The notes under the pieces: generated by a model
Databases searched by the model: none
Told to the model about the DNA's origin: nothing
The model's input: only the letters and a program-made list of their open reading frames with translations
Translations under genes and position numbers: made by a program
From: Gambelia wislizenii
Lineage: Eukaryota > Chordata > Lepidosauria > Squamata > Crotaphytidae
DNA length: 64,000 bases
Assembly (NCBI GenBank): GCA_030847615.1
Contig: JAUMIR010000004.1
Location: 277,591,001 to 277,655,000 of the forward strand
Direction of reading: 5' to 3'
Part shown: positions 56,601 to 64,000 of the stretch, piece by piece
Layout of the letters: every line of letters starts with the position of its first letter
How positions within the stretch are numbered: the stretch's first letter is position 1

Positions 56601-57194
56601 AGGTCAGTGTGTGCCTTTGTTTCTTTGCCTTGGTTTGACCGCATCAGAAGATTCCCGTTGGCCGCGGCTAGCCAACCAGGTAGTTGGGGATGAGCTTTCG
56701 TTAGGCCACCATTTCTAGGCCCTTCTCCATATGGAGCAAGCAGTGCTTTCCTTAAAAAAGGCTGCTTGGTCGTTCAGGATGCTACCGAACAAGACTGTCA
56801 TCTCCCGGGTCAGCCTCAAGTGACCAAATTCCTGAACCGCCTGCATGCAGGGTTGGGTCTGTGGCTTCCAGTGCATCTTTACACCTGCCGTTTCATCCCT
56901 CGCCTACCACTACAGGGCTGTTTTGGAATTGGGCTTGTCCTTTGAGCCTGTGCAATGGATTTTTCTGGTGGAGCGCAGTGTGCACAGAATTGGTCTCACC
57001 CTTTAAACCAAAGGTTCATCTGCTGTGGCCTTGCAAGCATGGATGGTAGCAGTGAGGTCCTCGGGTCTTAGGTTTGATTAGAGTTTCCTTCTCTTAGATG
57101 GTTGACCTTACAGGGTTGGACGAGCACCATCTGCCCGGGTTTGGGATTAGAGTTTTCCTTCTCCTAGGATGGTTGCCATAGGCTAGAGAGCCCA

Positions 57195-60117
57195 TCCAAA
57201 TAAACAATAAAGACAAAACAATTACAAATCAAAAAGAGATAATAACAACTTTTTACAAATATTACGAAAAGATATTTGAAGGATACAAGATAAATGAGGA
57301 AAAAAACAGAGCAAATGAAGACTTACCTTGAAGAACAAAACTTACCTAAAATAACATTAGAACAACAAAAGAAACTTAATGATCCTATTTCTATAGCAGA
57401 GATATCCATGGCAATAAGAACACTAACACTTAACAAACCACCTGGACCAGACGGATTCTCTGCTCTTTATTATAAACTACTAGAAGACAAAATCATTTTG
57501 CCACTGTATAAAATGTTTAAAGAGGTAAAAGAAAAAGGGATCCCAGATACATGGAACATGGCTAACATCTTGCTCATATCAAAAGTAGGGAAAGACAAGA
57601 AAGAGGTTTCAAATTATAGACCAATATCACTTTTGAATTTAGATTATAAAATGTAAACTGCAATACTTGCTGATAGATTAAAAGACATCTTAGTTGATAT
57701 AATCCATGAAGATAAAAACAGTTTTATCCCTGGGAGACAAATTAGAAATAATGTAAAACTGGTCTTGAACCTTATAGAATATTTTGAAACACACAATGAA
57801 AAGAAAATGGCAATGCTGTTTATAGATGCTGAGAAGGCATTTGATAATGTTTGTTGGGATTTCATGCTGGAGGTAATAAAATGGGATTGGGGGACACCTT
57901 TAACAAAAGGATAGAACAGATCTATAGTAATCAGAAAGCACAATTAATCATAAATGGAGAAAGATCAAGCTCAATAAAGGTCAACAAGGGTACCAGACAA
58001 TGTTGTCCCCTATCCCCTCTTATCTTTGTTCTAGTTATTGAAGTTCTCAACAGGAGTATAAGAAATAATAAGAACTTGTCAGGGGTTAAAGTGAAAGGGC
58101 AAAGGTTTAAGTTAAGAGCATTTGCAGATTATGTTGAAGAATTCATGAAAACAGTAACAGAATTTGGAAGAAACTTGGTGTTTAAGATCAATAAAGATCT
58201 TAAGATCTTTAAGATCAATAAAGAAAAATCAATTGTACTAACAAAAAATATGAATGAACAAGAAGAGATAATATTACATAAGAAATCAGGATGTAAGGTT
58301 GGAAAGAAAGTAAGATACCTAGGCCTATGGATAACGAAGAGAATCTCAGACTTATTTGAAAACAATTATTTAAAAATTTGGAAAGAAATTAAATTGGACA
58401 TGATGAGAAGGAAAAAACAAAATCTGTCAATTTTAGGCAAGATAGCAGCATGCAAGATGTCGATTTTACCAAGAATGCTGTTCTTATTTCAAAATCTTCC
58501 TATTATAATAAATGAAAAAGTATTCTTAAAGTGGGAGAAAGATTTGATAAATTTTATCTGGACAGATGAAAGACCTAGGATAAATGGAAATACCTGATTG
58601 ATGAAAAGTTAAGAGGAGGTTGGGATATGCCTGATTTAGAAACATATTACTATACTGCCACCCTAACCTGGATCCAGGACTGGATCAGGTTAAATAACGA
58701 AAGGTATTAGAGATAGAAGGTCACAATATTAGATTTGGGTGGCATGCATATCTTTGCTACAATAAAGAAAAATTGAATAAGAACTTTAATAATCATTTTG
58801 TAAGGAGAGCTCTCTTGTTAGTTTGGAAAAAAATAAAGAACACAATTTTATAATAAAAAACCACTGTGGACTCAAGAGGCCTTTCAATATAGATGGAAAA
58901 CAACAAAATATTGGCTGAAATATAAGGAATTGGTAATGAGAGACCAAGAGGGTAAACTTACGATAAAATAAAAAAAGCAAATAGAAGAACTCTGCAAGAT
59001 TAATTAGTTCAATTATTATCAACTGAAAATTAGATTTCTGGAAGACCTAAAAATAGATGATATTGAAAATGAAAAAAATGAACTAGATAAGATCATCTGG
59101 GCAGAGCAAGAAAAAAAGAAAATTATTAAACTGTAAACCATAAACTTTTGTTAAGCAGAAAATTAGAAATGGAAAATATAAAAGACTTTATGATTTCATG
59201 GGCACAAGATCTAGGACATCCTTTAGAGATTGAAGTATGGGAAAATGCTAGGAAAAAATTTAATAAATTTACTGTGTCAAAACCTAAAAGAAAACTATCT
59301 GAAGATTAACCATAGATGGTATTACACACCACTTAGACACAATAAAATAAATAATTCAATTAACAACAATTGCTGGAAATGCAATGAAAACGTGGGATCG
59401 CTACTACACATGTGGTGGAGCTGTAAAGTGATTAAAAAATGTTGGGGAAAAGTACATAAAACCATTGAAAAGATATTACAAATCCAAACCATGGCTAAAC
59501 CAGAACTTTTTTTGTTAAACATGACCAATACCATGGGGACAGATATTGAATCAAAATACTGGAAAATCATGTTATATCTAATTTCAGCAGCCAGAATTGT
59601 AATAGCACAAAAATGGAAAACATCTAAATCCCCAACAATATCTGAGTGGTTGATGAACATGCAAGAAATGCTGGATTTAGATATATTAACAGCAAAAATA
59701 CACAATTTACCGAAAGAAAAATCTCTAGAAAAATGGATGCCAATAATAGAACATTGGGGGGGGGAGATGGTGCTTGATAGGCAATACTTACTACTGATAT
59801 GATTTGTTTTGATACTTGTTATATGAATAATTAGAAAAGAGAGAAAAGGAGATAGACAGAACTGAATTAAAAGTGTTTGTTAGAAAATTATCTTTAAAAA
59901 AGGCAAAGAAAACATGAACGAAATATGTTAAACTGGAGTTAGTAATATGTATTTTGTTAGCTATTGAACACTCCAAATGTACCATACTTTAAGGAAGTCA
60001 CAAATATTTTTTTCCTTCTTTACTTAATTTACTTTAACAGTAAGCAAACTTACTGTTTTATAATTCAATATATTTTATATACGTAAAGAAAATATTGAAC
60101 ATGTACATACATACATG

Positions 60118-60163
<46 letters not shown>

Positions 60164-60345
60164 GCTTTTCTTCGCAAACGAAGATTCAGGAAGGACTCAT
60201 CCCACACTTTCTGCAAGCACGCTGATGATATGAAGATTGTGGAAGAATAGAAAATTGTTAAGAATTGGATGATGGAAAATATGGATACAATTTTGTATGA
60301 TGCATATGTTTAACATATTTAATAAAATATTAATAATGGGGGGGG
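57195..60345 (+). pseudogene. 5'-truncated L1 LINE (ORF2 part and 3' UTR)
   Basis: A second L1 copy, opposite orientation to the one at 25-32 kb. The first part reads ISIAEISMAIRTLTLNKPPG, DGFSALYYKLLED and SNYRPISLLNLDYKM. Then come INKG-like VNKGTRQCCPLSPL, KLRAFADYVEEF (catalytic FADD altered to FADY) and, near 59370, the cysteine knuckle CWKCNENVGSLLHMWWSC. The 3' UTR ends near 60340 with AATAAAATATTAATAATG and a G run. Many stops and a deletion next to the FADY block. Its start coincides with the 5' end of the zinc-finger LINE (57192), head to head. Confidence 0.82.
60118..60228 (-). repeat. Zinc-finger LINE 3' end fragment with (CT)n tract, inside L1
   Basis: A 41-bp (CT)n tract (60120-60160) is followed by GTGGCTTTTCTTCGCAAACG, AAGATTCAGGAAGGACTCAT and TGCAAGCACGCTGATGA, the LINE 3' terminus in minus orientation. 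It interrupts the L1 3' UTR, which resumes at about 60229. The tract is on the 3' side of the fragment, as in the other LINE tails. Confidence 0.78.
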
Positions 60346-61508
60346 GAAGATATAGGATTTTGACGGGCTAAATTAACCATGACATTCCCACTACTGGGAC
60401 TCAAGGCAGCTTACAAAATAGTAAAACCGGCACAGATTAAAATATATACAAAAACATCAGTAAAATATATCAAAGCTATGTTAAATGCAATTAAATAATC
60501 TATAGAATGAAAACTGTTTTAAAAACAGAAGATAAAAGTCAACAAGACCACACACACACACACAAAAAGTAACACTTGAAGTTCTGGTATATATCTATAC
60601 CTGGAGGTGGGGGTGGCTTTGGAGGCGGGAGGGCGAGCAGTGACGGGGCACCCAATGGGAAGGGCGAGTTTGGAGATGGGAGGGCAAGCGGTGATGGGGG
60701 GCAGCAGCGACAGGGGGAGACTTTGGAGGCAGGAGGGTGAGCAGTGGGGGGGGCAAGTTCAACGGCCAGCCTACCTTACAGGGGTGTCATGAGGTTTACT
60801 GGGCATTTTGGGGTGGAGTTTTTAAACAGCGTATGGTATGCCAGGCCCAGCTAGTATACATATACAGATCCACAGACATTCAGGTGCCCTATTGTAACAC
60901 TGTTGTAAAGGTAAAGACTGTAAGACCAGTGAAATCAAATGGATTTTTATACAATCAGAGGCATCTTTGTGTGAGCTGACAGGATAGAGATTCAGCTCAG
61001 TTTTTCTTGCTGGGATAAATGAAATTTCATCCCACAACTAAGTTCAGTGCATCTTACACCCTGCCCTAGCCATGGTCCAGTTCTCATCACGCTATATCTG
61101 TGGTGAGCAAAGTAGAACCAAAGGACTAAATGCAACCTTCTCCCCCCACCTCTGTCAGCTATTTTTTGCAGCCCTCAACCTCTCCAGACCCTGCCTGCCT
61201 GCCCTTTTTTTCACCCCTACACTGGAGTTTTCAGGAGTGTTGATTTACCTTTCATATAGGTTGCAGGATCCTCCTGAATTGTTTAGCATCAACAAATAGC
61301 CATTTTTCAAAACCAGACAGGGATGTCCACCCACTTTGGGGGGCATTTTTGCTTTCGTTTGCAGCCACTGTGGCCCCTGAAGGGTCCTTGGGCAGAAAAC
61401 AAGTCTCCATGCCCTCTGCAGTCACCCACCCTTGTGTTATGCAGATGCTGTGTTATATAGACACTTCATGGAAAGAGATGTCCCACTGAGCTTAGTCTAC
61501 CACACTGT
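60346..61508. other. Degenerate repeat-like DNA, minisatellite and unique sequence
   Basis: 60380-60540 resembles an old repeat (ACTCAAGGCAGCTTACAAAA), possibly a LINE tail in reverse. The minisatellite lies at 60612-60760. No supported gene. Confidence 0.4.
60612..60760. repeat. G-rich minisatellite, three units of 51-53 bp
   Basis: The motif TTTGGAGGCGGGAGGGCGAG recurs at 60618, 60669 (TTTGGAGATGGGAGGGCAAG) and 60722 (TTTGGAGGCAGGAGGGTGAG), each followed by CAGTGA/CGGTGA-like sequence and G runs. G tracts are closely spaced on the plus strand. Confidence 0.75.
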
Positions 61509-62111
61509 GGTCCTGTCTAAATGGTGAAAATAATCCACATAGAAATCACATGGAAGGCGATATATCTAAATGGACATTTGCATTGACACATCTTATTCAG
61601 AAGCAGGGAGCCAAATCCACTGTAAAGCTCTGAAGAGAAGCCTTCAGAGGTTTTCCTGGAGTTTTTAAAAAGGCCCGTAGGGGATGTGAATGCCTGATCG
61701 TTAAGACAGTTGCATTTGCATTGCTGCAGCAAGGCAGTGCAAGTTGATTGGCTGGATGAGCATGGTGGAGGGGCTTGCAAACAGGGAAAGAGCCTGCTGC
61801 CACCATGTTGTATTTTTGGCTAAGCAAGAGATTGGTAAGGCAATAAAACTGTGATCTTTCTCTCTCTTTTATTCTTTTCTTTCTTTTGTAAATATGAAGT
61901 GTCGCTTTCTGTGCACCATGGTAATTTAAAAAAAAATGGTGGCAGAAGATTTAAAACTACAAGTAGTTCACTCGCAGCTGCCATCTTGGCTAAGGGGCGT
62001 GCAAAGTTTAGGGGGGCTCTAACCATTAAGACAGGTCCCAGTGCTGTGAATTGCTATTTCTTCACAGCAGATTGTATCCCCCCCCCCACACACACACATA
62101 TAGACAGGGCC
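61509..62111. mobile_element. 0.6-kb Harbinger-like MITE (copy 3)
   Basis: Ends GGTCCTGTCTAAATGG and the complement of GGCCCTGTCTATATG. Internal blocks match 6592-7173 (GATTGGCTGGATGAGCATGG, TGCCATCTTGGCTAAGGGG). The 3-bp flanks TGT and ATA do not match, so the duplication is lost or the border is off by a base. Contains C-run and (CA)n near 62080. Confidence 0.65.
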
Positions 62112-62699
62112 ATAGATCCACATCTGGATCACAGATAGCAATAACTATCACTGTCTATGATACAGAACTATATAGTCAGCAAAGCTCCCAGCTTAAGGAA
62201 GAGAAAGCCTTTGATTATTAATGGCATCGAATCAAATTTGCACATTTAATGTGTAAATCATCATCATGATCATGCAACCTCTCAACATTTTAAAAGGTTT
62301 AATGTTAATAGTGATAAAACCAAAAAACAGGGAGGTCCAACTAAAGAAGGTGAGCCTGTACTTAATTTCCTTTTATTCCTTTTATTCACCACCTTTTATT
62401 GAAAGTTTGATATATTTACCTTGTTTATTTTGCTATTAATGGAGAACATTCTTTTTCCATTACTTGTGCAGTCTCAGCAACATGTTGCTATAATAAAAAA
62501 AAAGAGAAAGATAAAAAAAGAAAGTTTCACTTCTTAGGTTAAAACTCTGCTTTAGGAAGAATAATTATCATATTATACTGTGGGTGACCAGTAGTGTTAT
62601 AACGAGTATCACAGTACTAGGGATGTTACAAAGGTTTATAAACAAACAATGAATAATTGAAAACACAGTACCTTTACACTTCATGCAGGGGAAAAGACC
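62112..62699. other. Unique AT-rich DNA; nothing recognised
   Basis: No repeat family or supported frame. Confidence 0.45.
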
Positions 62700-63450
62700 A
62701 ATATTTCATGGCACATAAAGTTATTCTGCTCATTTGCATGAAATCTGAATGATCTGTACTGACCGACACAAAAACAATGAGGTTGCTTTGATTTAAGTGG
62801 CAAAGAACATTCATAAATATTCTTGGGAAGCAAGATGTACCTACGTTTAATCAGGACTTATTAAAATGTTATTCCCTACAGTTATTCAACAGGATCTGTG
62901 GTATAAGAACATAATTACAAAAATCAGATTTGAGCTCATTTGACAACAGAAGGGTTTTTATGGTGACCTATCTCCAAATGTTCCTATTTGTAATTAAATG
63001 CAGCAATCAGCAGTAAGGATTTTGAAGCTGTTTTAGTAGTTCCGCTATTCTGCTTAACATGTGGCACCCGTAATAATTAAAATGATACTAACACATGCAC
63101 AATTTTATGGCCCTTATGGTGCAACCCATTATGCCAAATAAGGGCCTCTGTTTTCACAGCATACTGCACATGGTCTCATTACACCCACTTTTCTTTTCCT
63201 GTCTTCACACTAACAACTGTTAAAGTGAATCAACACACTCAACGTACTCTAACAGCTTAGTGTTTATGATATGTGTGCTGTTAGTCAGTGAACAGGAAAA
63301 TCTAAACATTTACTGTTTATGTAAAGAATAGCGCTCACGTTAGTGAATTGCTTGGGTCTGCTTACTTTATTATCCAGATCAAATGTACTGGTGGGTATCC
63401 TCAGCACCTATATTTCCTTTCAGTCTTACTCCTATTCGCTGGTAGACTCT
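62700..63450. promoter_or_regulatory. Candidate conserved non-coding element
   Basis: Repeat-free, AT-rich, without long frames. It has a perfect octamer-type ATTTGCAT core at about 62740 and motifs such as GCTTTGATTTAAGTGG, CATTCATAAATATTC, TTTGTAATTAAATG and CCCGTAATAATTAAAATG. Density and texture suggest an enhancer, but conservation is untested. Confidence 0.25.
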
Positions 63451-64000
63451 TTTGAATTTGCAGTGCCTCACTTCAACTTAGCCCCCAAAGCTGATGATTT
63501 CTGGATTAGCATTTAAAAAAAAACAAATCATGAATAATTTTGTAATTATCCAGCTACTCAAAGACCCCCCCTACACTCATTTTACACTCATCAATTCTGA
63601 ATGGTTTCCAGTCTCTCTGGTCTGGGATAAATTCCAAAGTAGGTCCCCCAGGTGGATCCCCCAATGGATTGAACTAAATCTACCGTCTGCATTTTCTGTT
63701 ATGGATCTTTGTGAACATTAGTTGAAAGTTCAGATAAGCAGCATAACTACCAATCGTTTGGGTTTTTCCCCCCTACCTTTTCCTCTCCTGCAGGTTTCTA
63801 CTTAATCTCCACAATTTCAGAAATTTGCCACATTAGCACACTAACAGAGAGGAATTCAGGTTCTGATTAAGAAAGGCACTTCAGTTGATTTCAGTATCAC
63901 AACATAAGAAAGTCATCAGAAAATGACAATATTCTGTTTAAATTTTCAGATACCACATAGAAATATTGGTAAGGAAAGCCAGTAGCACTGCCTAGGTTAT
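63451..64000. other. Unique DNA; nothing recognised
   Basis: No repeat family or supported frame was recognised up to the end of the window. Confidence 0.45.

Larger units (their letters stand above)
53362..57192 (-). mobile_element. APE-type LINE with C-terminal zinc finger, about 3.8 kb
   Basis: Near-complete copy: 5' UTR (57192-56600), endonuclease (about 56600-55883), reverse transcriptase (55882-54080), C-terminal region with zinc finger (54010-53390) and a 3' end on a CTCTCTCTCT run (sense tail (AG)n). The clade is uncertain: the protein blocks match a widespread family annotated as endonuclease-reverse transcriptase, which could be Vingi/I-like or RTE-like. A few frameshifts and stops; RT itself intact. 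Three shorter copies of its 3' end lie at 15073, 15301 and 60118. Confidence 0.8.

Noticed and set aside
1..64000. CRISPR array, operon, prophage, retroviral provirus or other bacterial or viral system
   Set aside because: No regularly spaced direct repeats with unique spacers, no long terminal repeats, no gag-pol-env order; all content fits vertebrate genomic repeats.

Overview
The window is eukaryotic, non-coding, repeat-rich DNA from a vertebrate, almost certainly a squamate reptile and probably an iguanian-type lizard. I found no host protein-coding exon that I can defend. The organism call rests on the repeat content: Sauria-type tRNA SINEs, SINEs with a 5S rRNA-derived head, CR1, L2 and L1 LINEs, an APE-type LINE with a C-terminal zinc finger, hAT and pogo/Tigger-like elements, and many palindromic MITEs. 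Every long open frame belongs to a retroelement or is antisense to one. The window is best read as an intron or intergenic region in which most recognisable sequence is transposon-derived.

Layout. 1-3.6 kb: an L2 tail, then a 2.55-kb hAT element (876-3429, perfect 8-bp target duplication) filled with younger SINE, CR1 and MITE insertions. 3.6-15 kb: mostly unique DNA with two SINE/MITE clusters and a foldback cluster at 10.1-11.4 kb. 15-23 kb: zinc-finger LINE tails, an L2 copy with a MITE inside, a Sauria SINE, CR1 tails and a foldback element inside a CR1 copy. 25-32 kb: one essentially full-length L1 (minus strand, about 7 kb) flanked by a 63-bp direct repeat. 32-38 kb: a MITE, a 0.47-kb hAT element with a perfect 8-bp duplication, and a 2.3-kb CR1 (minus). 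39-51 kb: a Tc1/mariner relic, three 5S-headed SINEs, another Sauria SINE, several MITEs and unique DNA. 51-60.3 kb: a pair of LINEs head to head (zinc-finger LINE on minus, L1 on plus), with a detached copy of the LINE 5' end at 51 kb. 60.3-64 kb: a G-rich minisatellite, one more MITE and unique DNA.

How the parts relate. The LINEs supply or supplied the machinery for the SINEs: Sauria SINEs are known partners of RTE/Bov-B LINEs, although no Bov-B copy is visible here. The tRNA-headed and 5S-headed SINEs share a similar body and tail. A striking common theme is a set of palindromic, non-autonomous DNA elements that start with GG and are flanked by 3-bp duplications (TTA, TAA, CTA, TGT, TAT, TCA, AGA). 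This fits PIF/Harbinger-like transposition, but no transposase for them is present.

Limits. All identifications are from reading motifs and comparing copies within the window; no database search was possible. Boundaries of degenerate repeats are approximate. I found no novel gene system. The most notable objects are the L1 with its long target duplication, the nested hAT element, the foldback set, and the zinc-finger LINE with its (AG)n tails and detached 5' end.
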